Positions 55,949 through 64,000 of a stretch of 64,000 nt of DNA are shown here, one piece after another. The position numbers and the translations under genes were made by a program. Source of the stretch: Rhodococcus sp. 1163 (lineage in GTDB: Bacteria > Actinomycetota > Actinomycetes > Mycobacteriales > Mycobacteriaceae); contig NZ_MKKX01000016.1 in NCBI RefSeq assembly GCF_002091985.1, forward strand, positions 62,001-126,000, read 5' to 3'. Position 1 is the first letter of the stretch; every line of letters begins with the position of its first letter. The notes beneath the pieces are model-generated. The model was given only the letters and a program-made list of their open reading frames with translations. It searched no databases and was not told the origin of the DNA.

Positions 55949-56559
55949 TCGACGACGAACGGCTGGAACGTTCGTCGATCGTGTCCGCACTATCGGAATT
56001 CGATTGTCAGCGGATGACAGTCGGCGACATGCGAGCGGCTGCTGTGGCCATAGCCATCGGTGGCGAACCGTACAGACGACGGATGCTTCTCACCAAGCGT
56101 CCGGCGCGTCTGCGCGCTCATCCGGGGCAATTTGCTTTGCCAGGAGGTGGCATCGACCCGGGGGAGTCGGCTGAGGATGCTTGCCTGCGTGAACTCGGCG
56201 AGGAGCTGAACGTGCATGTTTCCCCACAAGATATCCTCGGCCGGCTCGACGATTACAGCACTCGATCCGGGTATGTGATCACGCCGTTCGTCGTGTGGGT
56301 CGGAGACACGTTGAAGCAGGTCGTGCCGAACGTCGTCGAGGTGGAGATCGTGTACGAGGTCGAGGCCTCGGAGATCGATACAGACCCGAGATTCGTGGTG
56401 ATCCCGGAGTCGGAACGGCCCGTCATCCAATGGCCGTTCCGAGATTCGCTGGTACACGCGCCGACGGGTGCAGTCGTTCACCAATTCCGCGAAGTCGTCT
56501 TCCATCGGCGTCATACTCGCGTGGCAGACTTCGAGCAACCGGTGTTCGCGTGGCGGTGA
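55945..56559 (+). CDS. NUDIX hydrolase (CoA pyrophosphatase-like)
   Basis: A 204-residue enzyme. The NUDIX box is GGGIDPGESAEDACLRELGEEL, matching G-x5-E-x7-R-E-x2-E-E-x-G with the final position replaced. The preceding KRPARLRAHPGQFALPGG is the UPF0035-type signature of CoA pyrophosphatases, which cleave CoA and its derivatives. A GTG at 55900 would lengthen the protein by 15 residues; GTG 55945 overlaps the small upstream frame. Confidence 0.85.
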   Translation: MIDDERLERSSIVSALSEFDCQRMTVGDMRAAAVAIAIGGEPYRRRMLLTKRPARLRAHPGQFALPGGGIDPGESAEDACLRELGEELNVHVSPQDILGRLDDYSTRSGYVITPFVVWVGDTLKQVVPNVVEVEIVYEVEASEIDTDPRFVVIPESERPVIQWPFRDSLVHAPTGAVVHQFREVVFHRRHTRVADFEQPVFAWR

Positions 56560-56632
56560 CTTCCCACCCCACGTGTGGGTACCAGTCCAGCCTCAATCAG
56601 GGCGTCGACGACAAAGGATCGAGGTGTGGGTG

Positions 56633-57244
56633 GTGAGTGATCCGGGTTCCGATGCCGAACTCAGCAGCAGGGTTCTCACCGTGCCCAACGTGCTCAGCAC
56701 ACTTAGGTTGCTGGCGATTCCACTGTTTCTCTATCTGCTCCTTGTTCCTGAAGCAGATGGATGGGCGCTGACCGTCCTGCTGCTCAGCGGAGCAACCGAC
56801 TGGCTCGACGGAAAGCTTGCACGGGCGCTCGATCAGTCATCGCAACTGGGTGCGCTACTGGACCCGTTGGTGGACCGATTGTCGGTCGTGAGTGCTCTCG
56901 CTGCATTCGTTGCCCGTGGGATCATTCCGTGGTGGGTGGCGGCGATTCTGATCGGACGCGACGTCGTCCTCGCGGGTACTTTGCTGATCTACCGCCGGCG
57001 CGGACTACCACCACCCGAGGTGATCTATCTGGGTAAAGCAGCAACCTTCGTGATCATGATCGCTCTTCCTGTGCTGCTCGGTGCCACCGGAGAGTCGGCC
57101 GTCGCGGACGTGCTCACACCGATCGGATACTCGCTGATCATTTGGGGGACCGCTCTCTATACCTGGACCGGAGTGCTCTACACCTACAAAGCATCGATCG
57201 TGGCGAAGACGATCCCGAGGAGCCAGAATCAACGTGTTTCGTGA
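56633..57244 (+). CDS. CDP-alcohol phosphatidyltransferase (PgsA-like)
   Basis: A 203-residue membrane enzyme with five or six helices. The family signature D-x2-D-G-x2-A-R-x8-G-x3-D-x3-D is complete in DWLDGKLARALDQSSQLGALLDPLVDRL. It joins a CDP-activated diacylglycerol to an alcohol; glycerol-3-phosphate or a related acceptor is likely, as for Rv1822 at the same position in M. tuberculosis. Its stop overlaps the next gene's start, beginning a tight operon. Confidence 0.9.
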   Translation: MSDPGSDAELSSRVLTVPNVLSTLRLLAIPLFLYLLLVPEADGWALTVLLLSGATDWLDGKLARALDQSSQLGALLDPLVDRLSVVSALAAFVARGIIPWWVAAILIGRDVVLAGTLLIYRRRGLPPPEVIYLGKAATFVIMIALPVLLGATGESAVADVLTPIGYSLIIWGTALYTWTGVLYTYKASIVAKTIPRSQNQRVS

Positions 57245-58095
57245 TGCGTAAACCACCGACACGCAACCCGACGCCTTCACTGCTGAAGTCATTGATGAGC
57301 GAGCACCTCGACCCTGGGTATGCAGCCGCTTCGGCGAACAAGTCGTCGAGATCCACTCGGTCCCCTATGGACGTGGTTCTTGCCATCGTCGGCGTAGTTC
57401 TCATCGGCAGCGTCTTCGGTGTGGCGCTATCTCGAGTCGACGTCCTCAGGTCGGACGCGTCCGGTCAAGCGCCCGACTTGGTGGAGACGGTACGCGAGGC
57501 AGAGAGCCGATCCGATGCGATGGAACGAACTCGGTCCACTCTCGCCGGCGAGGTCGAGTCAGCCCGGTCGAGCGTCTTGCAGAGCGACAAGGATGGCGCA
57601 TCGATTCTGAATTCACTGAGGAACATCGAGTCTGCGGCAGGTGCCGAAACTTCGTCCGGTGCAGGCATCGCCGTCGTGGTCACCGAGCCGCCTGCCTCGG
57701 CAAACCTGTCCGATGTTTCGCAGAAGAAACGCGGAAACTCGGCGGCGACCGTACTGGACCGAGATCTCCAAGTGGTTGTGAATTCACTGTGGGCGAGTGG
57801 TGCCGAGGCGATTGCCGTCGACGGTATCCGAATCGGCCCGAACGTCACGATCAGACAGGCGGGTGGCGCCATGCTGGTAGACAATCATCCAGTCTTCTCC
57901 CCGTACGCGATCGACGCGATCGGGTCGCCCGAGCAACTGCAGGTTCGATTTGCGGTAAGTGATGCCCACCTGCGAATGTCAGCGCTCACTCAGCTCTACG
58001 ATGTCGGCTTCGACGTGCGGTCCGAGGATTCACTCGAACTGCCCGCAGCGGCGGTCAGGACTGCCCCGCGTGTACAGCAGGAAGGCGGAAGGTGA
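57244..58095 (+). CDS. DUF881 membrane-anchored protein
   Basis: A 283-residue protein. A cytoplasmic N terminus of ~40 residues and one membrane helix (VVLAIVGVVLIGSVFGVAL) precede a coiled-coil stretch and the DUF881 domain (GAGIAVVVTEP, WASGAEAIAVDGIRIGP, YAIDAIGSPEQLQ). It corresponds to Rv1823. The ATG overlaps the upstream stop. The family lies with small basic protein and is thought to act at the envelope or divisome; the biochemical function is unknown. Confidence 0.87.
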   Translation: MRKPPTRNPTPSLLKSLMSEHLDPGYAAASANKSSRSTRSPMDVVLAIVGVVLIGSVFGVALSRVDVLRSDASGQAPDLVETVREAESRSDAMERTRSTLAGEVESARSSVLQSDKDGASILNSLRNIESAAGAETSSGAGIAVVVTEPPASANLSDVSQKKRGNSAATVLDRDLQVVVNSLWASGAEAIAVDGIRIGPNVTIRQAGGAMLVDNHPVFSPYAIDAIGSPEQLQVRFAVSDAHLRMSALTQLYDVGFDVRSEDSLELPAAAVRTAPRVQQEGGR

Positions 58096-58517
58096 CGCAG
58101 GAACGTAACGAAGGGGTAGCAGCGAATTCTATGTCCGACGACCGTGCCACACATGCTATGAACAGGCGCGGCGGCGGGTTGGTTCTGCTGGCATTCCTGG
58201 CTCTCGGGATAGGGGTACTGATCGGAACCGTGTCCGGCCCGCAGATTCCCGGAGCGGTCGCTCCGTATCTACCGATCGCCGTAGTCGCTGCGCTCGATGC
58301 GGTCTTCGGCGGCCTCAGAGCGTATCTGGACGAAATCTTCGATTCCAAGGTCTTCGTCGTCTCGTTCGTCTTCAACGTGCTCGTCGCAGCACTCATAGTG
58401 TGGCTGGGAGATCAGCTCGGAGTGGGTACACAGCTGTCGACGGCCATAGTCGTGGTTCTGGGCATCCGGATCTTCGGAAATGCCGCAGCCTTGCGCCGTC
58501 GACTGTTCGGAGCCTGA
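58092..58517 (+). CDS. sbp: Small basic protein (DUF1290)
   Basis: A 141-residue membrane protein with three helices (LVLLAFLALGIGVLIGTVSG, IAVVAALDAVFGGLRA, FNVLVAALIVWLGDQLG), matching the small basic protein next to DUF881 genes in many Gram-positives. The GTG overlaps the previous stop; an ATG at 58131 is also possible. The N terminus is longer than in Bacillus. Confidence 0.87.
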   Translation: MTQERNEGVAANSMSDDRATHAMNRRGGGLVLLAFLALGIGVLIGTVSGPQIPGAVAPYLPIAVVAALDAVFGGLRAYLDEIFDSKVFVVSFVFNVLVAALIVWLGDQLGVGTQLSTAIVVVLGIRIFGNAAALRRRLFGA

Positions 58518-58522
58518 CCGCA

Positions 58523-59230
58523 GTGGCACGAGAGGGAAGGCACGAGTTCCACGGTGATCGGCGCCGACGCAGGACGATCGTGTTCGGTTCGCTGACGATC
58601 GTGTTGATGATCGCCCTCGGGATCGGCTTGGCTGCGCAGGTTCGCGTGAACGACAGTGAGAATTCACTCGACAGCGCGCGCCCTGGAGATCTTCTCGTCC
58701 TTCTGGACAACTTGGGTCGTAGGGAAGCCGCGCTCCGTGAAGACATCACGTCGCTGCAGGACACGCTGGCGACACTGCAGCAGGAGGACGGCGGTTCCGG
58801 TGCCGCGCTCACCGAAGCACGCGAGCGTCTCGACGCCTTGTCGGTACTGGTAGGGACCGTTCCCGCGACGGGCCCAGGAATCGTGATGACGGTGGAAGAC
58901 CCGCGCACCGGCGTCGGTTCGGAGGTCCTCGTGGACGCGTTGCAGGAGCTGCGAGCGGCAGGCGCGGAGACGGTGCAGATCGCCGGCAGTGACAACGATG
59001 GAGTGCGTATCGGATTGGACTCGTGGATTGCGGGAAGTGCAGGGGCGGTCGTCGTGGACGGGCAGAAGGTAAGTGCACCGTTCGTCTACACCGCCGTTGG
59101 CGATCCGGCGACGTTGGCCGCAGCATTGGATATTCCTGGCGGGGTGGTCGATACGGTAGCCAGGAATGGAGGTCAATGCCGGATTTCACAATCGGAGCAG
59201 GTCACCGTGTCCGCCTTGCGGGACCCGTGA
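58523..59230 (+). CDS. DUF881 membrane-anchored protein
   Basis: A 235-residue paralogue of the protein at 57244. One helix (IVFGSLTIVLMIALGIGLAA) precedes a long coiled coil (REAALREDITSLQDTLATLQQ) and the DUF881 domain (GPGIVMTVEDPRTG, LRAAGAETVQIAG). It corresponds to Rv1825. It closes the DUF881-sbp-DUF881 group, 5 nt after sbp. Confidence 0.87.
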   Translation: MAREGRHEFHGDRRRRRTIVFGSLTIVLMIALGIGLAAQVRVNDSENSLDSARPGDLLVLLDNLGRREAALREDITSLQDTLATLQQEDGGSGAALTEARERLDALSVLVGTVPATGPGIVMTVEDPRTGVGSEVLVDALQELRAAGAETVQIAGSDNDGVRIGLDSWIAGSAGAVVVDGQKVSAPFVYTAVGDPATLAAALDIPGGVVDTVARNGGQCRISQSEQVTVSALRDP

Positions 59231-59301
59231 TCACGTCAATACGCTCATCGAGCGAAACCCAGCATCACCGTCCGGTGAGCTCAGACGAAAGGACTGCCGA
59301 C

Positions 59302-59706
59302 TTGAGCGAGATCGAGCTGCCTGCCGATTTGTTTTACACACCTGAACACGAGTGGGTACAGCGAGTAGGCCCATCCAGCGTCCGCGTTGGTATCACCGAC
59401 TACGCACAGGCGCAGTTGGGAGATGTCGTGTTCGTCCAGCTGCCCTCCGTCGGTGAGGAAGTCACAGCGGGCTCCTCCATGGGCGAGGTCGAATCGACCA
59501 AAAGTGTGTCCGACGTGTTCGCACCCCTGACCGCCAAAGTTATTGCCGTCAACGGAGTTCTGGAGGCAGATCCGGAAAAGGTGAATTCGGGACCTTACAC
59601 CGACGGGTGGTTGGTCGAGCTGGAGGTCTCCTCGGTAGAGGTCTTGGACGCGGCAGTGTCAGAGATGCTCGATGCGGACGGATATGCTGCCATTACGACC
59701 GAGTAA
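59302..59706 (+). CDS. gcvH: Glycine cleavage system H protein
   Basis: A 134-residue lipoyl carrier that moves the aminomethyl group between the P, T and L proteins. The lipoyl Lys is K67 in GEVESTKSVSD. The TTG start gives the canonical SEIELPADLFYTPEHEWV and has AAAGGA upstream; a GTG at 59275 would add 9 residues. It stands upstream of garA, apart from gcvP and its riboswitch. Confidence 0.95.
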   Translation: MSEIELPADLFYTPEHEWVQRVGPSSVRVGITDYAQAQLGDVVFVQLPSVGEEVTAGSSMGEVESTKSVSDVFAPLTAKVIAVNGVLEADPEKVNSGPYTDGWLVELEVSSVEVLDAAVSEMLDADGYAAITTE

Positions 59707-59881
59707 CTAGCGGACGCGAGCTGAAGCAACCGTCTACACCCATGCCCGTCCGCAAGGTACGGTCGTTGTTGTGCAGTTGTCGTGTCGGGGCGCAGGTCCG
59801 TAGGAACACAGAACAAGCAAACTATTTTGCGTCGACCGTGGTGTGAGTCGCCAGGGTGCAGAGGACTGAGAAGGAGAAACG

Positions 59882-60379
59882 GTGAGCGAGAACGACAACG
59901 ACGGCATCTACGGAGAGTCGCCAGCGGAAACCACTTCGGTTTTTCGTGCGGATTTCCTGCAGGAGCTGGATAACTCGGCGACGAGCCAGACCTCGGAGGC
60001 CCCGGTGTCGGGTGTGGAGGGCCTGCCCGTCGGATCTGCTCTTCTCGTCGTGAAGAGGGGACCCAATGCAGGGTCACGATTCCTACTGGACCAGCCGACA
60101 ACTTCTGCCGGCCGTCATCCGGACAGTGACATCTTCTTGGACGATGTCACTGTGAGTCGGCGTCATTCCGAGTTCCGTCAGGACGAGAACGAGTTTCAGG
60201 TGGTCGACGTCGGAAGCCTCAACGGAACTTATGTCAACCGCGAGCCTGTCGACTCGGCTGTGCTCACCAACGGTGACGAAGTCCAGATCGGCAAGTTCCG
60301 CCTCGTATTCCTGACCGGTCCACGCGGCGGCGCCGGGTCCCAGGTCGGCGAATCGTCTGCGGGTGCGGGCAGCCAGTGA
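59882..60379 (+). CDS. garA: FHA-domain regulator GarA (OdhI)
   Basis: A 165-residue protein. The N-terminal phospho-site ETTSVF (Thr 17 and 18) is the target of PknB and PknG; the FHA domain follows with SAGRHPDSDIFLDDVTVSRRHSEF and VGSLNGTYVN. Unphosphorylated GarA inhibits 2-oxoglutarate dehydrogenase and NAD-glutamate dehydrogenase and activates glutamate synthase. AGAAGGAG precedes the GTG. The stop overlaps the next gene. Confidence 0.96.
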   Translation: MSENDNDGIYGESPAETTSVFRADFLQELDNSATSQTSEAPVSGVEGLPVGSALLVVKRGPNAGSRFLLDQPTTSAGRHPDSDIFLDDVTVSRRHSEFRQDENEFQVVDVGSLNGTYVNREPVDSAVLTNGDEVQIGKFRLVFLTGPRGGAGSQVGESSAGAGSQ

Positions 60380-61113
60380 CCGCCGTCGGGCAGCAGTCTC
60401 CCGGGGGGATGTCGATTGGCTCCGTCCTCGATCGACTTCGGCCCGACTTTCCTGACGTCACGATTTCGAAGATTCGATTTCTCGAAGCGGAGGGATTGAT
60501 TTCGCCCGAGCGCACAGCGTCCGGATACCGCCGTTTCTCCATCGCCGATTGCGAGCGGTTGAGATATGTATTGACGGCGCAGCGAGATCAATACCTTCCG
60601 CTGAAGGTGATCAAAGAGCAGCTCGAAGCCATCGACAGTGGTGTTGCACGCGTCGAGCGTGCAGAGGACGCGCCTCGTAGACCCCGCGGCCTCAGTATTG
60701 CTCCCGGTGAAGTATCTCCCGAAGAGTTTCTCGCTGATCGTGAGGTCAGAGTGAGCAAGGCCGACCTCATGGAACGAGCGGGTGTCGACGAGACTTTCGT
60801 GACCGAGCTCATTCGCGGCGGCCTACTGACGCCGGGTCAAGCCGGCTTCTACGATGAGGGCTCGATAACCCTTGCGCGGACTGCGAAAGCGATGTTGCAG
60901 TTCGGTCTCGAGGTTCGGCACCTACGAGCATTCAAATTGGCTGCTGATCGGGAAGCCGGTTTGGTAGCGCAAATCGCCGGACCAGTTGCGAAGGGCCGAG
61001 ATGCGGGAGCGCGGGACCGAGCCGAAGAAATGATCCGAGAACTGGCTGCGCTGTCTTTGACGCTGCACACTTGTCTGGTCAAGGCCGCGGTGCGCGGTGC
61101 GCTCGATCGCTGA
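60376..61113 (+). CDS. ftsR: MerR-like regulator FtsR (Rv1828 type)
   Basis: A 245-residue regulator. The winged helix SIGSVLDRLRPDFPDVTISKIRFLEAEGLISPERTASGYRRFS is followed by a second helical domain with no metal site. The Corynebacterium homologue FtsR activates ftsZ. GTG overlaps the garA stop (GTGA). Confidence 0.92.
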   Translation: MTAVGQQSPGGMSIGSVLDRLRPDFPDVTISKIRFLEAEGLISPERTASGYRRFSIADCERLRYVLTAQRDQYLPLKVIKEQLEAIDSGVARVERAEDAPRRPRGLSIAPGEVSPEEFLADREVRVSKADLMERAGVDETFVTELIRGGLLTPGQAGFYDEGSITLARTAKAMLQFGLEVRHLRAFKLAADREAGLVAQIAGPVAKGRDAGARDRAEEMIRELAALSLTLHTCLVKAAVRGALDR

Positions 61114-61241
61114 GCGTTCGCCTCGTGTCGTGTTCATCCCTAGGCCACCCTCCGTATGGCGGTCGATTCCAATAGACTCGGCTGCAGTAGGCGGACCCAG
61201 ACCTGCGGCCCGATTTTCAACGCATATGGGAGGCAGAGGCA

Positions 61242-61715
61242 ATGAGTGAGATGCGTGTTGTCGGTATTCGTGTCGAGCAGCCTCAGAATCAGCCCGTCCT
61301 GCTGCTGCGTGAAGCCGATGGAGAGCGGTACCTGCCCATTTGGATCGGGCAGACCGAAGCGGCGGCCATTGTGCTCGAGCAGCAGGGCGTGCAACCGGGC
61401 AGACCCTTGACGCACGACCTGATCAAGGACTTGATCGGCGCTTTGGGACACACTTTGAAGGAAGTTCGCATCGTGGACCTTCAGGAGGGCACGTTCTATG
61501 CGGATCTGGTCTTCGACAAGGACATCCGGGTTTCGGCCCGTCCATCGGACTCCATCGCGATCGCGCTGCGGGCGGGCGTACCTATATTCGCCGAGGAGCC
61601 GGTGCTTTCCGAAGCAGGACTCCTGATGCCCAACGAGCGCGAGGACGAAGTCGAGAAGTTCAAGGAGTTTCTGGAATCGGTTTCACCGGATGATTTCAAG
61701 GCAACGGACGGCTGA
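61242..61715 (+). CDS. Bifunctional nuclease-domain protein (DUF151, Rv1829 type)
   Basis: A 157-residue protein with the DUF151 core (PVLLLREADGERYLPIWIGQTEAAAI, DLIGALGHTLKEVRIVDLQEGTFYADLVF, RPSDSIAIALRAGVPIFAEEPVL). The structural homologue is a hexameric nuclease-like protein; the cellular role is unclear. The gene order matches mycobacteria. The start has GGAGGCAGAGG upstream. Confidence 0.92.
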   Translation: MSEMRVVGIRVEQPQNQPVLLLREADGERYLPIWIGQTEAAAIVLEQQGVQPGRPLTHDLIKDLIGALGHTLKEVRIVDLQEGTFYADLVFDKDIRVSARPSDSIAIALRAGVPIFAEEPVLSEAGLLMPNEREDEVEKFKEFLESVSPDDFKATDG

Positions 61716-61991
61716 AGCCCTCGATTCGGTAACGGAAGAGTCTCAACCTCAACTTTAGGTTCAGGTTTACGGCGCGTTGCGTTGATTGTCCCTCCTCGGC
61801 CCAATAGCGTTCCCCTTGTGAAATACAGAAGTCGACGATCGTGTGTCGTCGGTTCGCGCCGGGGCGTAGTCTTGCCGGGTACGCGGAGTGGATTTCACGC
61901 AGAAGTACACCGGGATAGTCTCCCGGTCGGACCTCTATCGTCGTCATGGTCCGAACAGCAGCGTCGAGACATCCGAAGAGGGAGCAAGTAA

Positions 61992-62669
61992 GTGGAAGAT
62001 CAGCCGCAGGGACGCCACCACGGTTCAGCGAGCTTTGTGCCGGGCGATGCTGAATCGGTGGAGACCTCGAATGCAGATCTGCCGACGCAGCCTGCGGCAG
62101 TCGCCACGGTGACACCCTTCGTGCCCGATTTTCAGCCGGGGCTGTTCCCGGATGATTCCGTTCCGGACGAACTGGTGGGCTACCGAGTTCCGAGTGCATG
62201 CCAGATAGCGGGAATCACCTATCGCCAACTCGACTACTGGGCTCGTACGGGGCTGGTAGTTCCGTCCATTCGCAGCGCAGCGGGTTCCGGTAGTCAACGC
62301 CTTTACTCCTTCAAGGACATGCTGGTTCTGAAGATCGTCAAGCGTTTACTCGACACTGGCATTTCTCTGCAGAACATACGAGTAGCGGTAGATCACCTTC
62401 GCAAGCGCGGCGTCGGAGATCTGGCAAACATCACCCTGTTCTCCGACGGCACCACTGTATACGAGTGCACGTCCGCGGAGGAAGTCGTCGATTTACTGCA
62501 GGGCGGCCAAGGTGTATTCGGTATCGCCGTCAACGGAGCGATGCGCGAACTGACCGGTCTTATTGCCGACTTCCCCGCCGAGCGTGCAGACGGCGGAGAG
62601 TCCGAGACGAGTCCCGAGGATGAGCTCGCCTCCCGCCGCAAGACTCGGGCCAGCTGCAAGACAGGATAG
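61992..62669 (+). CDS. MerR-family regulator (Rv1830 type)
   Basis: A 225-residue regulator. After ~60 flexible residues, the MerR fold reads [46 protein letters not shown], followed by a dimer helix and a C-terminal domain ([34 protein letters not shown]). The mycobacterial homologue affects cell division genes. GGGAG precedes the GTG. Confidence 0.9.
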   Translation: MEDQPQGRHHGSASFVPGDAESVETSNADLPTQPAAVATVTPFVPDFQPGLFPDDSVPDELVGYRVPSACQIAGITYRQLDYWARTGLVVPSIRSAAGSGSQRLYSFKDMLVLKIVKRLLDTGISLQNIRVAVDHLRKRGVGDLANITLFSDGTTVYECTSAEEVVDLLQGGQGVFGIAVNGAMRELTGLIADFPAERADGGESETSPEDELASRRKTRASCKTG

Positions 62670-62687
62670 ACTTCGAGCGTCGCGCTT

Positions 62688-62905
62688 GCGCGGGAGAGTT
62701 CCGGGGCAGCCAGTCTCGGACGCCGAAGGAGCAATACCTCCCCGTCAATCTCTCAGGCACACGGACCGTGTGAGCTTCGACGTCTCTGGAAAGTGATGGG
62801 AGCACCCATCCGCCCAAGGTGAAAAGACGTTCGGACAGCTCCTCGAGTCCGGATCGGCTGAATCTCTCAGGCGCTCGTTTCGGTGAGCACGCGACAGAGG
62901 GGGAG
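62688..62905 (+). promoter_or_regulatory. Tandem glycine riboswitch before gcvP
   Basis: Two aptamers are recognisable. The first has GCGGGAGAGTTCC, CGCCGAAGGAGCAA and CTCTCAGGCACACGGACCG, ending near CTCTGGAAAG. The second has CGCCCAAGGTGAAAAG, AATCTCTCAGGC and GACAGAGGGGGA. A short linker joins them, as in cooperative glycine switches. They sit 38 nt before gcvP and should turn it on when glycine is high. Confidence 0.92.
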
Positions 62906-62943
62906 GATCCGGCCCTGTCGTACGCACACCTTGGAGCGCCCCC

Positions 62944-64000
62944 GTGACCGAAAGCTCTTCTAGCACAGCTGATCCGAAATCGGTGAAGGCATTGTTCGCC
63001 GACCGGCACATTGGCCCGGACAGTAACGAACTCGAACGAATACTTCACGTTGTCGGCGTCGCGTCGTTGGACGAACTGGCAGCCCGCGCAGTGCCCAAGT
63101 CAATTCTCGATCCTGCGTCGTCGTCAGGTATCGGTGACGGTCTCGAAACTCTCCCGGAGCCGGTGGGTGAACATCAAGCCCTCGCCGAGTTGGCCGCCCT
63201 TGCCTCGCGCAACACAGTGGCGACGTCGATGATCGGTCTCGGGTACTACGACACACTGACGCCCCCGGTGTTGACTCGCGGAATACTCGAAAACCCAGCG
63301 TGGTACACCGCCTACACGCCCTACCAGCCGGAGATAAGCCAAGGTCGCTTGGAGGCGCTGCTCAACTTTCAAACGATGGTGTCCGATCTGACCGGAATGG
63401 AAGTGGCCAACGCGTCGATGCTCGACGAGTCGACTGCGGCCGCTGAGGCCATGACGCTTCTTCGCCGGGCGAATCGCAAGTCGGCGTCGTCGCGTTTCCT
63501 CGTGGACATCGATGTGTTCCCGCAGACTCGTGCGATCCTCCAAACCAGGGCTGAGCCGCTGGGTATCGAGCTGGTGTCGACTGATCTGGCCAAAGGCCTC
63601 CCCGAAGGCGACTTCTTCGGTGTGCTTGCACAGACGCCCGGCGCCTCGGGTGCGTTGGTCGACCACACGGACACGATCACGCGAGCACACGAAGCAGGTG
63701 CACTCGTTGCGATCGGGGCGGACCTGTTGGCGCTGACTTTGCTCACTCCTCCCGGTGAAGCGGGTGCGGACGTCTGTTTCGGCACCACTCAGCGTTTCGG
63801 TGTTCCCATGGGTTACGGCGGTCCGCATGCCGGTTATCTCGCAGTGCATTCGAAACATTCGAGGCAGCTTCCAGGCCGCCTGGTCGGTGTGTCCGTCGAC
63901 GCGGACGGCGATCTCGCCTACCGGCTTGCCCTGCAGACCAGGGAACAGCACATCCGTCGCGAGAAGGCGACCTCGAACATCTGCACCGCTCAGGTTCTGC
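62944..64000 (+). CDS. gcvP: Glycine dehydrogenase (decarboxylating), 3' end cut by the window edge
   Basis: About 352 of ~950 residues are present. The start [21 protein letters not shown], the early motif [52 protein letters not shown] and [15 protein letters not shown] are diagnostic of the P protein. It decarboxylates glycine with PLP and passes the aminomethyl group to GcvH. The PLP-lysine lies beyond the window. GGAG precedes the GTG. Confidence 0.96.
   Translation, partial: MTESSSSTADPKSVKALFADRHIGPDSNELERILHVVGVASLDELAARAVPKSILDPASSSGIGDGLETLPEPVGEHQALAELAALASRNTVATSMIGLGYYDTLTPPVLTRGILENPAWYTAYTPYQPEISQGRLEALLNFQTMVSDLTGMEVANASMLDESTAAAEAMTLLRRANRKSASSRFLVDIDVFPQTRAILQTRAEPLGIELVSTDLAKGLPEGDFFGVLAQTPGASGALVDHTDTITRAHEAGALVAIGADLLALTLLTPPGEAGADVCFGTTQRFGVPMGYGGPHAGYLAVHSKHSRQLPGRLVGVSVDADGDLAYRLALQTREQHIRREKATSNICTAQVL

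Overview
The window looks like chromosome from a Rhodococcus-type actinobacterium (order Mycobacteriales). The GC content is high, GTG starts are common, and the right end carries the gene order known from mycobacteria around Rv1822 to Rv1832: CDP-alcohol phosphatidyltransferase, DUF881, small basic protein, DUF881, gcvH, garA, ftsR, DUF151 nuclease, MerR regulator, gcvP. A furA-katG pair and many acyl-CoA enzymes fit the same group. The species cannot be fixed from the sequence alone. I saw no tRNA, rRNA, CRISPR array, prophage or insertion sequence.

Layout. (1) 1-9570 is lipid and acyl-CoA metabolism. It holds two related TetR-controlled loci. The left one is intact (acyl-CoA dehydrogenase, CaiB-type CoA-transferase, TetR, alpha/beta hydrolase, acyl-CoA ligase, secreted lipase). 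The right one is decaying: its acyl-CoA dehydrogenase has an early stop and a deletion, its acyl-CoA ligase is intact, and its TetR has lost the DNA-binding domain. (2) 9755-14709 is a one-module NRPS with domain order C-A-T-C and no release domain, followed by a small membrane protein. (3) 14775-22454 is signalling and envelope: a BlaI/M56-peptidase pair, a PAP2 phosphatase, an OmpR-type response regulator and its likely kinase separated by two opposite-strand genes, then a NarL-type two-component pair. (4) 22448-28522 holds a multicopper oxidase, an SLC13 anion transporter, a methyltransferase, small membrane proteins and an enoyl-CoA hydratase. (5) 28672-34962 resembles steroid or terpenoid catabolism: a KstR-like site precedes a SnoaL-like/SDR operon, followed by an old-yellow-enzyme reductase, a KstD-like flavoprotein, a methyltransferase with a divergent HxlR regulator, and an SRPBCC protein. 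(6) 35088-45139 is stress and transport: a release-factor-type methylase, an alcohol dehydrogenase, an MFS/TetR operon with a frameshift in the exporter, MntH, YrhK, a monooxygenase, SulP plus MerR, and a VIT-type metal transporter divergent from a CDGSH iron-sulfur protein across a large hairpin.

(7) 45207-51807 is the most unusual part. It has an E1-like ThiF protein related to the N-terminal half of Rv1355c, a divergent protein with possible autoinducer-synthase (GNAT) features, a membrane diguanylate cyclase, an SRPBCC domain fused to an acyl-CoA ligase, and a heme-oxygenase-like diiron enzyme. (8) 51932-54679 is katG-furA. (9) 54772-64000 is a core block for phospholipid and division-associated functions, GarA-based control of nitrogen and carbon metabolism, and glycine cleavage. 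gcvP sits behind a tandem glycine riboswitch and runs off the right edge.

Themes that join the genes are acyl-CoA activation (four ligases plus a dehydrogenase, hydratase and CoA-transferase), metal and oxidative stress (multicopper oxidase, MntH, VIT, CDGSH, FurA/KatG), and small-molecule signalling (diguanylate cyclase, the ThiF module, the NRPS).
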